In this document: positions 21,620 through 32,895 of the stretch, piece by piece
How positions within the stretch are numbered: the first letter of the stretch is position 1
How the letters are laid out: each line of letters starts with the position of its first letter
NCBI RefSeq assembly: GCF_003086295.3
Contig: NC_092048.1
Coordinates: 91,120,626-91,184,625, forward strand
Origin: Arachis hypogaea
Taxonomy: Eukaryota > Streptophyta > Magnoliopsida > Fabales > Fabaceae
Length of the DNA stretch: 64,000 bases
Direction: 5' to 3'
Translations under genes and position numbers: made by a program
The notes under the pieces: generated by a model
Told to the model about the DNA's origin: nothing
The model's input: the letters and a program-made list of their open reading frames with translations, nothing else
Database searches by the model: none

Positions 21620-24495
21620 TGTAAGAACCGCAACTAATCAACCAGTTAATTAAGAGGTAATAATGCCCAAATTACGTTCCAAAAAGTTAGAGTGAGAATT
21701 TGAGGATGTAAGTGATTTTTGGACACAGTAGGTCTTTCGAAGTCAGAAAATGTGTTTTCTGTGAAAAACCATGAAAAATTGTGAACCAGCGGTTGAACCG
21801 GTTGAACCGGTTCAAGTCTGCCTGGTACCACACGAGAAAAAGTGAAAACAGTCAAAAACCTCAGAAAAGTGTTTGAAATGGAAAACCAGGCGTTAATTTT
21901 AAGAGTTTGGCCCAAAGTTTGGCCAAACGGGCTAAAAACGCTTACGGGTTGGATCGGGCCCAAGTTGGGCCCAAGCCCAACATATATAAACACTAAGTGA
22001 ACCCTTTTCACCTTCATTAAACACACACACATCAAAATTGAAAGAGGGAGAGGAGAAGAGATTGAGCACCATTCACTTCAATCTTCTCAAGCTCATATCT
22101 TGAGCTACAGAGCTCCGATCGCCGCACCGTTTATGGCTACGCATTCCTTGTGAAGAGCTCTATAAAACCTATATAAGAAACTGGTAAGGAAATCTCGAAT
22201 CCCTCTCAGTTCTTCTCTGCAAAATTTTGGTTTTAGGGCATTGGGATTAAGTGAATTTTTGTGATTTTGGGTGTTTAGGTTCACTCTAATCCTTGCTTAG
22301 CATTGGGTTTTGGCTTCCAAAGCTATTGGAAAAGGTAAAAGCTCTTGAACCTTTGTGAGATTATGTTTATGTTGAACCCTAGGTTGATTTGTGGTGATAT
22401 ATATATATATATATATAGCTTGATTATTGTGAGTTTGGGAGCTATTGGAACATATTGGTGCTTGTTGAAGTGGAATTGAAAGCTTGGTTTGGAATTGAGA
22501 GCTTGCTTGTGCTCATTTTGGGTCTTGGTGCATATAGGAAATCGACCAAGGTATGGTTTCGGTTTCCTCTATGTAGTATATAATATTCATGGACACTTAG
22601 GCTAGTGACCCATAGGATAGGTTTGGAAATTTATATGTTGTTGATGATTGTGTGGGTTGTTGATGATGTGAATGTTGCTAGATAATGATGTTGGGAAGTA
22701 ATGTATGATGAACTTGTATGAATGTGCATTATGATTATTAATATAGAGCATGATTGAGTTAATGATGAAGATTGATATTGATGAATGAGGATTTGTGAAT
22801 GTGTTGGTGGGAAATTATTTGATATGTGGTATGTTTGATAATTAAGATTCAGAATAATGAAGTGTGGTGGAAGTTTTGATAGGAAGGGTAAATTGTAACC
22901 TAAGAGGGTAGATTGTGCAGAAAATGGGAGTTGGTATTGTTTTGGGTGGGTGTGGGTTGTGAAAGTTGATAAATTGATGTTTTTGTAAGTTTTGGTAAAA
23001 ACAAATTTTTGGTGAAATTTGTTTGATCATAACTTTTTTTTTTTGGTTTTCAAAATTTGTTGAAATTTGTTTAGAATTAAAGCATATTAAAAACTCTTCA
23101 AATCGATATAAAGTTTGAAAATTTTGGAATTTTGTAGAGGAAGTTATGATCATTCAAAGTTGGTGTTGAAAATCTAAAATTCTGCAAAGTTGCAGAATTT
23201 TATAATTTCTGGTATGTGCGCACGCACAATCCTGCAAAAATCTTATTCTGTGCGGCGCACAGACCTATGCATACACACAGGCAGTAAAAGGCTCTCTGCT
23301 TGCAGCGTTAGCACAGCTTTTGCGTGCGCACATCAATGAAGAATTGCGACCTGTGCGTACGCACAGCCCTGTGCGCACGCACAATTCGGGAAGGTCGTCT
23401 GTTGGGGGCCCTAGCAAACCCTGTGCGAATGAACAGACCTTATAAATTTCAGTATCTGTGCGTACACACACCCCTGTGCAAACGCACACTTTTAAAATCC
23501 TCCTGGGTGTGCGCACGCACACCCCTGTGCGGCCGCACACGCCCTGTTTCTCAAATTTTACTTTGTTTTCAACTATTCTACCTTCCCAACAAGGTTGCAA
23601 GATTCTCTAACACCATTTAAGATTCTTGGGCCTAGTTTTGGACATTTAAAACATTGAGAAAGAAGTTAATGGCTTTAGATGTTGTTATTTGGAAAATTTA
23701 GAAAACGGAGGCCAAGGTTTCTAGCGTGTTGTGGATGGTTTGACGTTATGTGATGAATGGTTGATGTATGAGATGAGAATTGAGGAACTGTTGAGTTCGG
23801 AATAAAAATGCGAATTGATTGTGGTTGAGATGAGTCGAGGACTCGAATGTGTGATGAGGAATCACGGATGTATTGAAACTATTTTCTGAAAAACCACTAC
23901 ACTATTATTTTATATTGAGATTATGAGACGCTATGCGCCCGGCAGGGACGGCGGTTGGATCCCACCTGTCGAGGTAGCACCGGTGGCGTAAGGGCAGTGG
24001 TTCGTTCTGCTTGCGTTGAGATGTGAGGTTTGTGACAAGAGTATCCCGCTCAGTTTCCTTCGGATCAATAGAGCGTGTAGGCAAAGTACCTGGACAGTGA
24101 TCCGAGCACTATATCTCGGGGGTTCCCATATGAGGATTTTGAAGGGCGACGTCTCCATGGAGATGTGTCGATTTGGCAGTTGAACCGACAATATGATATC
24201 ACAGCCAGTAGGACAGGCATTCATCATATGCATTTTCTATCTGTTTGTATGCTTTGACTACCTATAATGGCTTGCCTATTTGTATAACATGCCTAATTGC
24301 TATTTGAATTATTTGCCTTACATGCCAATACTTGTGTTTTACTTGAATTGTGTATTATCTGTGTTTTCTACTGGGATTGAGGAGGTTTGGAAGGCGGTGG
24401 CGATGGGATCACATGGAGGATAAGTTGGTGAAGGCTATGGGACAGCGGTGTTTGGTTAGAATAGAAATCTCCTGAGATAGATTACCCGGTTTATT
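21620..24495 (+). repeat. Element B 3' LTR, truncated
   Basis: Parallels 10362-about 13245 of the 5' LTR with scattered substitutions and small indels, then stops at GATTACCCGGTTTATT and continues as element A LTR. It contains its own palindrome block (23217-23545). Confidence 0.9.
22397..22417 (+). repeat. (AT)n microsatellite in the B 3' LTR
   Basis: About ten AT repeats where the 5' LTR has only a short interrupted run (11139-11158), so it expanded after insertion. Confidence 0.85.
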
Positions 24496-25219
24496 AGGGT
24501 TTTAGGTTAATTGTATTTTAGATCTAGGGTTAATTCTTACTTTCATCTACTTTTTCTTGCAATTTATTGTTCTTTCATCCTAGCTTTTCTAGTTTTACTT
24601 GTCATTTCCTTTATTTTGTTTCTTTTATGTTGATGAACTCTTGTTGGATTTCGATTTCTTTTAATGCAATTTGATGTTTGATATTCTTTTATTGTTGATT
24701 TGAGTTGTTTATTGTTGATTCCTTGCATTGGGTAGTTGTAGATTTATTATTCTTGCAATTTATGATGTTTTTCTTTTATGCCTTCCAAGTGTTTGACAAA
24801 ATGCTTGGTTGGATGTTAGAGTGGCTTTTTGAGCATTCTTGGCTTGGAAAGAGAAATTAGGCAATCTTGAGTCATTAATACCCAATTTAGATTGGTGATC
24901 TAGTGTTGTTAGTTAATATTATTTTCATTGACTCTAATCTCTTGCTAGTTCAATTAGTAAGTTGATTAGGACTTCTGGATTGAGATTAACTAATCTTATT
25001 TGACTTCCTTCCTATGTTGGAGATGATATTGTACTTTCTTCCGATGTTGAAGATGACGAAATAGGATAAATTCTTGTTAATCATTGTATGATAATTAATA
25101 ATTAGGATAGAAATCCTAGATTCTCAATCCTTGCCATGAATGTCTCCCTTTATTACTTGTTTTCTTTAGTTGTTGCTTTAGTTTCTTGCCATTTAGTTTC
25201 TTGCCCCTTTTTAGCAACC
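24496..25219 (+). repeat. Element A 3' LTR, second piece
   Basis: Matches 3717-4440 of the A 5' LTR (AGGGTTTTAGGTTAATTG onward). Its last five bases, CAACC, are the left target duplication of element D. Confidence 0.88.
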
Positions 25220-25421
25220 TGATGCGTGAGCATCTTGTCTATCTTTTCCTAGGGAATTTACATCTAAATTGTTGAATTTAATTAAGAATTAATTATATTT
25301 TAGCCACTATGGATGCTATTTTGAGTTTTGTACAATACTGTTTATTTTAGGTAGCATTTGGCGGAATTTGATGGAGTTTCTGCAGAGAAAGAGAAGAAGC
25401 CAAGGAGATGACCAGCGAATA

Positions 25422-25560
25422 CCGACGCGGACGCATGGCTCACGCGACCGCGTGGAATGGAGGAAATCACAATGACGCGATCGCGTGCCTGACGCGAACG
25501 CGTGGACTGGAATCTGCACAAATGACGTGAACGCGTGGACGACGCGGACGCGTCACATGC
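25422..25560 (+). repeat. Element D LTR palindrome block
   Basis: Seven units of ACGCG-N2-CGCGT form, including the perfect ACGCGATCGCGT and CACGCGACCGCGTGG. The 3' LTR block (34452-34585) has lost one unit through a 17-bp deletion. Confidence 0.8.
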
Positions 25561-25597
25561 GCCACGTGCAGAAAAAGTAAAAAAACGCTGGGGGCGA

Positions 25598-25634
25598 TTT
25601 CTGGGCTGTTTTGACCCAGTTCTTAGCCCAGAAA
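25598..25634 (+). other. Element D LTR conserved stem-loop
   Basis: A perfect 10-bp stem, TTTCTGGGCT / AGCCCAGAAA, around a loop containing GACCCAG, preceded by CTGGGGGCGA. Repeated at 34618-34654 in the 3' LTR, with a related form in C1; A keeps only the CTGGGGACGATTTCTG half. Confidence 0.65.
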
Positions 25635-25792
25635 TCATAGATTAGAAGCTGCAGAATGGACAAATCAACTGGTCCCACCCATCAGCTGAAGACTTGTTAA
25701 TTAATTCGAATTTAAATTCAAATCTTATTTTAGGAAAAGATATTATTTTAATTTTAATTTTAGAAATTTGATTTTTGAATTATTAGGATTAG

Positions 25793-25800
25793 TTATAAAA
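25793..25800 (+). promoter_or_regulatory. Element D LTR TATA box
   Basis: TTATAAAA followed by GGGATCCC; likely core promoter about 575 bp into the LTR. Same in the 3' LTR near 34813. Confidence 0.6.
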
Positions 25801-26645
25801 GGGATCCCAATAGGGTGGTTCCAAAAGAAGATATTCCAAAACATATTCCACAACATTATTCCATACAAATTTATATTCCGTATTCCATGAGCAACTAATC
25901 CTCCACTGTTAAGGTTAGGAGCTCTGTCTATTATATGGATTGATAATATTATTTTTCTATTTTAATTCATGTTTTGATTTATATTCAATAATTGTTTTCG
26001 TTCTTTATTTTATGACTTTGGGTGGAACGAAAGTATGACCCATGTTCTATTTGAGTTCTTGTAAAACTTGGAAAAGCTCTTTACTTGAACAATAGCTTGA
26101 AAACATATTATCCTGAATTTCTAATTGTTTGTATTTAACGGGATACGTGACATATAATCCCTTTATTTTTGGATAATTAGGATTCTTGTGGCATATAAAC
26201 TAGAATTTGATCATCACCCTCTAATTGGAATTAATTGACCAAGGAATTGGCAGTTGATGAATTTTAGAGGAGACTAGGAAGGTCTAAGGAATTAGGGTCT
26301 AGTCACAAATAGTTTGCCATGAATTAAATCTTGCATGATTAAAATAGTTAATAAGAAAAGTCAATCCAGAAAATAGATAACTCTGAAACCTTAACTGCCT
26401 TCTCCATATATTATTCCCAACTTAATTACTTGCCCTTCTTCAATATTTTTGATATTGTTTAATGTCTTTTATACTGCATCTCAACACCAATTTTTGTTTG
26501 TCTAACTAAGCCTATCAAACACTATTGTTGCTTAGTCCATCAATCCTCGTGGGATCGACCCTTACTCACGTAAGGTATTACTTGGTACGACCCGGTGCAC
26601 TTGCCGGTTAGTAAGTGTGGTTGTAAAAATACCACATCAAGTTTT

Positions 26646-26663
26646 TGGCGCCGTTGCCGGGGA
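26646..26663 (+). promoter_or_regulatory. Element D primer binding site (tRNA-Asp)
   Basis: TGGCGCCGTTGCCGGGGA is an exact 18-base complement of the plant tRNA-Asp 3' end (including CCA), six bases after the LTR. Confidence 0.92.
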
Positions 26664-27163
26664 TTGACTGTGATTGACAACTATTCGTTGTTTGATTGCT
26701 TAGATTAGATAATTTTTCTTTTAATTAAAATTTTTTTATTATTATTATTAGTATTTTCGAAAAAAAAAATTATTTTCCTTTACGTTTTATTTTTTCTTTT
26801 CCGTTACATTTTTTTTCTTTTGTTCTTGCCCCCCTCCCCTGTTCCTTTTTTTTCGTTTCTTCTTTTTTTTTGTTTTGTTTTGCTTTAAAAGAAAAAAAAT
26901 AAATAAATAAATATAAATAAATAAATAAATAAATAAATATTTTAGTATTAATATTTTTCTTTTCTTAATTTCTGAATTTAAGTTTGGTGTTACTCAGTTA
27001 ATGTTATTTTAATTTTTCTGTTTAATTTTTTCTTTTAAATTTTTGAATTTTTTTAGTTATTTATTTAGTATTTTTATTTTATTATTTTACACAGGTTACC
27101 TCACAGGGACTTCTCTGCACTCTGACTTAGAGAGTCCCGTTTTTTCTTGTTTTCTGCTTGTGT
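26664..27163 (+). other. Element D untranslated leader
   Basis: Very T/A-rich with homopolymers and an AAAT microsatellite (about 26900-26940). It contains AAGTTTGGTGTT (26980-26991), the 12-mer that recurs before the 3' LTR, and an intron-acceptor-like TTTTACACAG just before GTTACCTCAC (near 27095). Confidence 0.7.
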
Positions 27164-30100
27164 ATGCGCAGGAATAGAGACAAAGAACAGCTCTTAGACT
27201 TTGATCCTGAACCTGAAAGAACTTTCAGGCAACGTTTACAACAAGCAAGACTTTGCAAGGCTGCAGAATCCACTATGGCAAATAATGCTAATGCCAATGT
27301 GGTAAATCCGAATGGGAATGATCAACAGAGGAGAGTGCTTGGCTCTTATTCTGCCCCTACTGCGGATCTTTATGGAAAAAGTATTGTGGTGCCTCCTATA
27401 ACTGCAAACAAATTTGAGTTGAAGCCACAATTGGTCACCCTAGTGCAACAAAATTGTCAGTATCATGGTCTTCCTCATGAAGACCCAAATCAATTTATAT
27501 CCGATTTTCTACAGATATGTGATACTGTGAAGACAAATGGAGTGAACCCAGAGGTGTACAAACTAATGCTTTTCCCGTTTGCTCTGAGGGATAAAACAAA
27601 GCTATGGCTAGATTCCCAACCAAAGGAGAGTCTGAATACGTGGAAAAAGGTTGTCACGGAATTTCTCACTAAATTTTTTCCACCAAAGAAGCTGACTAAG
27701 CTTAGGTTGGAGGTTCAGACTTTCAAGCAAAAGGAGGGTGAAACTCTTTATGAAGCTTGGGAAAGGTACAAGCTGCTGACTAGGCAATGCCCTCCGGACA
27801 TGTTCTCCAAGTGGACTCAACTGGATATCTTTTATGAAGGCTTAGGAGAGATGTCAAAGATGAGCCTAGACACTTCTGCAGGCAATTCATTGCATAAGAA
27901 TAAGACACCAGAGGAGACTATTGAGCTGATTGAATTGGTTACAAGCAACCAATATATGTACTCATCTAACAGGAATCCTGTGAACTCTGAGACCTCTCAG
28001 AAGAGAGGCGTGTTGGAAGTAGAAGTTGTTCATGCTCTTCTTGCTCAGAACAAGCTTATGTCTCAGCAGATAAATCTACTTACTCAACAGATGGGTGGCA
28101 TGCAAGTCTCAGCTATCAACACTCAAAATCCACCCCAAGAGACCTCCTATGACATGACAGGTAACTTTATGCAAAATGATAATTATGATTATGCTCAACC
28201 CTCTTCTGAACAGGTGAATTACATGGGGAGTGGTCCTAGAAATCCCAAAAATGATCCGTATTCTAAGACATACAATCAGGGGTGGAGGAATCACCCAAAT
28301 TTTGGGTGGAGAGATCAACCTCAGAGACCTCAGAACTTCAACAATAGTTCTCAGGGCGGTTTTCAACAGAACAACTATAATAACCGCCAATCTCAGTCTC
28401 AGCAAAAACAACCTCAGCAGGCAAATTCTAAATCCCAAGAAGATTCTAAGTGGGAGATGATGATGAGTTTCGTGCAAGAAACTAGAGCCTCCATTAGAAA
28501 CTTAGAGGTACAAATGGGTCAAATGAGCAAGCAATTACCTGAAAGGTCTTCAAATACATTCCCTGGTGATACAGTGGTGAACCTAAGAGAAGATTGCAAG
28601 GCTATTCAATTGAGAAGTGGTAAGGTAGCTGGTTCTGAGAATAAGGTCAATGAAGATTCAGTTGAAAAGGAAGCTCCAGAGGAGAAGAAGGAAGAGGTAG
28701 AGCACGCCCCACCTAAGCGTGCAGACAACCCGTTTCCTGACTCTCTTGACACTTATCCCACCTTACCAAAGGCCCCTAAATACAAGCCGAAAATGCCATA
28801 TCCTCAGAGGCTTCAGAAGGCGTCCAAAGAAAAGCAATTCTCTAAATTTTTAGATGTCTTCAAGAAGCTGCAGATCAACATCCCTTTTACAGAGGCTCTG
28901 GAGCAAATGCCTCTCTATGCTAAATTTATGAAAGAATTGTTGACCCACAAGAGGAATTGGAAGGAGCAAGAAACCGTGGTGTTAACCAAGGAATGCAGTG
29001 CTATTATTCAACACACCCTTCCTAAGAAAATGCCAGACCCAGGGAGTTTTGTCATTCCTTGCACCATTGGAGAAGTCGGTATTCAGAGAGCTTTATGTGA
29101 TCTTGGAGCTAGCATCAACCTCATGCCACTTTCAGTGATGAAAAAGCTTCAAATTGAGGAGGTAAAACCTACTCGTATTTCTCTTCAACTTGCTGATCTT
29201 TCTATTAAATTACCTGTAGGTGTGGTTGAAGATTTACTTGTTAAAGTAGGACCATTTGTTTTCCCTGTTAATTTTGTTATATTAGACATGGAAGAGGAGG
29301 TAAAACCCTCTATTATACTTGGTAGACCCTTTTTAGCTACAGGTAGAGCTCTGATTGATGTACAAAATGGTAAATTAACCCTGAGGGTCAATGAAGAAAA
29401 GATGGTCCTAAATGTTTTTGAAGCCCTCAAGCACCCCAATGATTCTGAGGGGTGTATGAAAATAGATGTCATTGAACCACTTGTTCAAGAAGTACTGGAA
29501 GCTGAGCAACTTGATGATGTTCTGGACCCTAATTCTGACTACGAATTAGTTGAAGTTGATGATTCACCACCCCAAAAGGAGCTGATGAACACGCCAATAA
29601 AGGAGGAGAAAGTCCCCAAGCTTGAGCTCAAACCCTTACCCCCTTCTCTGAAATATGTGTTCTTGGGTGAAAATGATTCATATCCAGTAATTATTAGCTC
29701 TTCCCTAAAGCCTGAAGAGGAAGAGGCGCTTATTTCAGTGCTCAGAAGCCATAAAACAGCTCTTGGGTGGACCATTAGTGACTTAAAGGGGATTAGTCCA
29801 ACCAGGTGTATGCACAAGATCCTTCTTGAAGATGATGCTAAACCAGTTGTGCAACCACAAAGGAGACTCAATCCAACTATGAAAGAGGTGGTCCAAAAAG
29901 AGGTAATGAAATTATGGGAAGCATGTATTATTTACCCTATTTCTGACAGCCCTTGGGTAAGTCCTGTGCAGGTAGTTCCCAAGAAAGGAGGGATGACAGT
30001 GATCCAGAATAAAAAGAATGAGCTTATTCCTAAAAGAACAGTCACGGGATGGAGAATGTGCATAGATTACAGGAGGCTCAATACTGCTACAAGGAAGGAT

Positions 30101-31408
30101 CATTTTCCCCTCCCTTTCATTGATCAGATGCTTGAGAGGTTAGCTGGTCATGCTTTTTATTGTTTTCTAGATGGATATTCTGGATATAATCAAATCGCAG
30201 TGGACCCTCAAGATCAAGAGAAGACAGCATTCACATGCCCCTTTGGAGTATTTGCTTACAGGAGAATGCCATTTGGACTTTGCAATGCTCCAGCAACTTT
30301 TCAGAGGTGTATGCTTTCAATTTTTTCTGATATGGTTGAAAAGTTTATTGAAATATTTATGGATGACTTTTCTGTTTTTGGTAATTCTTTTGCATCATGC
30401 CTTAAACATTTATCTCTTGTCTTGAAACGGTGTCAAGAATCAAACCTTGTTTTAAATTGGGAAAAATGCCATTTTATGGTTACAGAAGGCATTGTTCTTG
30501 GACACCGGATTTCAAGTAAGGGAATTGAGGTTGACAGAGCAAAGGTGGAGGTAATTGAAAAATTACCACCACCAACTAATGTTAAGGCAATTAGGAGTTT
30601 CTTGGGTCATGCAGGATTTTATAGAAGATTTATAAAGGATTTTTCTAAAATTGCTAAACCATTGAGCAACCTGTTGGTTGTTGATGTTCCTTTTGTCTTT
30701 GATTCTGATTGTCTGCATGCTGTTGAAACTCTGAAAGCAAACCTTACCTCTGCTCCCATTATAGCTCCCCCTGACTGGGATTTACCATTTGAATTAATGT
30801 GTGACGCTAGTGATTTTGCTATAGGAGCTGTTTTAGGACAGAGGCATGGTAAGCTTGTACATGTCATTTATTATGCCAGTCGTGTGTTAAATGATGCTCA
30901 AAAGAATTACACAACTACAGAAAAGGAATTATTAGCTGTTGTGTATGCTGTTGATAAGTTTAGGTCCTATTTACTTGGTTCTAAGGTTATTGTTTATACT
31001 GACCATGCTGCTTTGAAGTACCTTCTAACCAAGCAGAATTCTAAACCAAGATTAATCAAATGGGTGTTGCTCCTTCAGGAGTTTGATATTGAAATAAAAG
31101 ACAGGAAAGGGTCAGAAAATCAAGTAGCTGACCATCTCTCCAGAATTGAGCCTGAAGCAGGAGTGCAACCACCCACAGCTGTAACTGAGACATTTCCAGA
31201 TGAGCAATTGTTCCTCATTCAGCAGGCTCCATGGTTTGCAGACATTGCAAATTATAAGGCCATGAATTTTATCCCAAGGGAGTACAGTAGGCAACAAGTG
31301 AAGAAGCTATTGACTGATGCAAAGTACTACATTTGGGAGGAACCATACCTTTTTAAAAGGTGTTCGGATGGAATTATCCGGAGGTGTGTCCCAGATGAAG
31401 AAAAATAG
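27164..31408 (+). CDS. Element D gag-protease-RT-RNase H polyprotein
   Basis: Uninterrupted frame of about 1414 codons from the first ATG (MRRNRDKEQLLDFDPEPE). Gag core about residues 100-210 (QFISDFLQICDTV, WKKVVTEFLTKFFP), then the Athila gag signature YNQGWRNHPNFGW. The protease region has CDLGASINLMPLSV, with DLGA where D-S/T-G-A is usual. RT has CIDYRRLNTATRKDHFPLP, DGYSGYNQI and the catalytic EIFMDDFSVFG. RNase H has LMCDASDFAIGAVLGQ and YTDHAALKYLL. No CCHC zinc knuckle is visible in gag, although the lineage normally has one. It ends at a TAG where the integrase zinc-binding part begins. It would supply capsid, protease and RT for the element and perhaps for A-type partners. Confidence 0.92.
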   Translation: MRRNRDKEQLLDFDPEPERTFRQRLQQARLCKAAESTMANNANANVVNPNGNDQQRRVLGSYSAPTADLYGKSIVVPPITANKFELKPQLVTLVQQNCQYHGLPHEDPNQFISDFLQICDTVKTNGVNPEVYKLMLFPFALRDKTKLWLDSQPKESLNTWKKVVTEFLTKFFPPKKLTKLRLEVQTFKQKEGETLYEAWERYKLLTRQCPPDMFSKWTQLDIFYEGLGEMSKMSLDTSAGNSLHKNKTPEETIELIELVTSNQYMYSSNRNPVNSETSQKRGVLEVEVVHALLAQNKLMSQQINLLTQQMGGMQVSAINTQNPPQETSYDMTGNFMQNDNYDYAQPSSEQVNYMGSGPRNPKNDPYSKTYNQGWRNHPNFGWRDQPQRPQNFNNSSQGGFQQNNYNNRQSQSQQKQPQQANSKSQEDSKWEMMMSFVQETRASIRNLEVQMGQMSKQLPERSSNTFPGDTVVNLREDCKAIQLRSGKVAGSENKVNEDSVEKEAPEEKKEEVEHAPPKRADNPFPDSLDTYPTLPKAPKYKPKMPYPQRLQKASKEKQFSKFLDVFKKLQINIPFTEALEQMPLYAKFMKELLTHKRNWKEQETVVLTKECSAIIQHTLPKKMPDPGSFVIPCTIGEVGIQRALCDLGASINLMPLSVMKKLQIEEVKPTRISLQLADLSIKLPVGVVEDLLVKVGPFVFPVNFVILDMEEEVKPSIILGRPFLATGRALIDVQNGKLTLRVNEEKMVLNVFEALKHPNDSEGCMKIDVIEPLVQEVLEAEQLDDVLDPNSDYELVEVDDSPPQKELMNTPIKEEKVPKLELKPLPPSLKYVFLGENDSYPVIISSSLKPEEEEALISVLRSHKTALGWTISDLKGISPTRCMHKILLEDDAKPVVQPQRRLNPTMKEVVQKEVMKLWEACIIYPISDSPWVSPVQVVPKKGGMTVIQNKKNELIPKRTVTGWRMCIDYRRLNTATRKDHFPLPFIDQMLERLAGHAFYCFLDGYSGYNQIAVDPQDQEKTAFTCPFGVFAYRRMPFGLCNAPATFQRCMLSIFSDMVEKFIEIFMDDFSVFGNSFASCLKHLSLVLKRCQESNLVLNWEKCHFMVTEGIVLGHRISSKGIEVDRAKVEVIEKLPPPTNVKAIRSFLGHAGFYRRFIKDFSKIAKPLSNLLVVDVPFVFDSDCLHAVETLKANLTSAPIIAPPDWDLPFELMCDASDFAIGAVLGQRHGKLVHVIYYASRVLNDAQKNYTTTEKELLAVVYAVDKFRSYLLGSKVIVYTDHAALKYLLTKQNSKPRLIKWVLLLQEFDIEIKDRKGSENQVADHLSRIEPEAGVQPPTAVTETFPDEQLFLIQQAPWFADIANYKAMNFIPREYSRQQVKKLLTDAKYYIWEEPYLFKRCSDGIIRRCVPDEEK

Positions 31409-32158
31409 CAGATTCTCTGGCACTGTCATGGTTCTGAGTATGGAGGCCACTTTGGTGGTGAGAGGACAGCTACAAAAGTCCTTCAGAGCGGGTTTTACTG
31501 GCCGACTCTCTTCAGGGACTCAAGAGCTTTCGTAAAGCACTGTGGCAGATGTGAAAAAGCGGATAGGTTGAAGTGGACAGGTTGAAGTTTCCAACAGGGA
31601 GCTTAAGAGGATTCTGGAGAAGACCGTCAGTGTTTCAAGAAAGGACTGGTCTAGGAAGCTTGATGATGCTCTCTGGGCATACCGGACAGCATACAAAACT
31701 CCAATTGGCATGTACCCATATCAGTTGGTCTATGGCAAAGCCTGTCACTTGCCAGTGGAGCTGGAGCACAAGGCTTATTGGGCAATCAGGTACCTAAATC
31801 TTGATTCAGAAGCTGCAGGAATTAAGCGGATGCTTCAGTTGAATGAGCTTGATGAATTCAGATATTCAGCCTATGAGAATGCCAAGCTCTATAAGGAGAG
31901 AACCAAGCTACTGCATGATAAGAAGATTGCCATCAGAGTCTTTGAGCCAGGACAAAGAGTGCTTCTGTATAATTCAAGGCTCAAATTCTTCCCCGAGAAG
32001 CTAAAATCCCGGTGGTCAGGACCGTTTGTGGTTACCAGAGCCTCGCCATATGTCATGTGGAAATACAGGAAGAAAATTCTGACAGGAAATTTATAGTGAA
32101 TGGCCAGAGGTTGAAGCACTATCTTGGAGGCGAGATTGACCGCCAGAGGTCCACTCAT
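31409..32158 (+). pseudogene. Element D integrase remnant lacking the catalytic core
   Basis: Directly after the TAG the same frame gives the H-H-C-C zinc-binding part (ILWHCHGSEYGGHF ... HCGRCEKADRL). It then jumps in another frame to the region after the core ([34 protein letters not shown]) and the C-terminal part (31710-32096: [30 protein letters not shown]), then a frameshift near 32060. The stretch holding the two catalytic Asp residues, on the order of 120 codons, is absent. The C-terminal part matches the remnant in E (63640-64000). Confidence 0.85.
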
Positions 32159-32211
32159 CTGCTGAACTAGCAGAACTGACCGTCAAGCTAGTGACGTTAA
32201 AGAAGCACTTG

Positions 32212-32227
32212 TCGGGAGGCAACCCGA
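32212..32227 (+). other. Post-pol stem-loop TCGGG-AGGCAA-CCCGA
   Basis: Five-base-pair stem with an AGGCAA loop, in the conserved context AAGAAGCACTTG just after the integrase end. E has the same (63594-63609) and A a variant (6558-6575). Confidence 0.65.
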
Positions 32228-32362
32228 TAATTTCGTATCCTTCGCCATTTTTCGTAGTAGTTTTTCTTAGTTATTTTGTTTTTATTGAGTTCTTACTAAT
32301 TCTCTGATCATGCAGCTATGTTCTTCCAGGAACCGACCACCTCAAGCTAGAAAAAAAATGCT

Positions 32363-32895
32363 ACGTGACGCGAGCGCATCAGCGACGCGTCCGCGTCGCA
32401 AGGGGAGAAGAGAAAAATAAAAACGAACAGAGAGTCACACTGGAGCGTGGCTGGAGGCGTGCCAATGGCACAATTCGTTCCACGCGACCACGTCGCCGCG
32501 CGTCCGCGTCGTATGGGCGTAATGGCCTCCCACGCGACCGCTTGACCCACGCGGCCGCGTGCCCTGATTTTTGACGTAAAACGAGTGCACAGCTGAAAGT
32601 TGTGCTAGAGTGGTGCTGAACTGGCACTGGACGCGCAATTCCCTTCACGCGACCGCATGCCCCACGCAGCCGCGTCGTACCCCATTAACTGCCCACTCGC
32701 GCGATCGCATGCCCCATGCGATCGCGTCACCCCAATTTTGGCAATTATATCAATTTGAACAGAGAGTTGTGCTGGCACGAGGCTGCACTCGCGCCAAAAG
32801 CACAAACTGGGTCACGCGACTGCGTGACCGACGCGATCGCATCAATCCGTATAAGAGCAATGCGTGCGACCGCGTGCCCCATGCGGCCGCATCGC
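32363..32895 (+). repeat. Element D internal palindrome array
   Basis: About seven pairs of ACGCG-N2-CGCGT units (for example CACGCGACCGCATG then CACGCAGCCGCGTCG), spaced roughly 60-100 bp. Same motif as D's LTR block. Short frames on both strands here are shadows. Confidence 0.8.

Larger units (their letters stand above)
10362..24495 (+). mobile_element. Element B: Tekay-type chromovirus (Ty3/gypsy) with truncated 3' LTR
   Basis: 5' LTR 10362-13918 (TGTAAGAAC...GTGTTACA), tRNA-Met primer site, gag, protease, RT, RNase H, integrase and a chromodomain-like C terminus in the usual order, polypurine tract 21609-21619, and 3' LTR 21620-about 24495. The last about 680 bp of the 3' LTR are missing and the sequence continues in the A LTR, so a deletion removed the end of B together with about 200 bp of A. 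Long LTRs and the C-terminal chromodomain point to the Tekay lineage. Two solo LTRs interrupt gag, and pol has several stops, so it is dead. Confidence 0.9.
25220..26639 (+). repeat. Element D 5' LTR (1420 bp)
   Basis: TGATGCGTGAGC ... ACCACATCA. It carries the palindrome block, the conserved stem-loop and a TATA box in that order. Confidence 0.95.
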
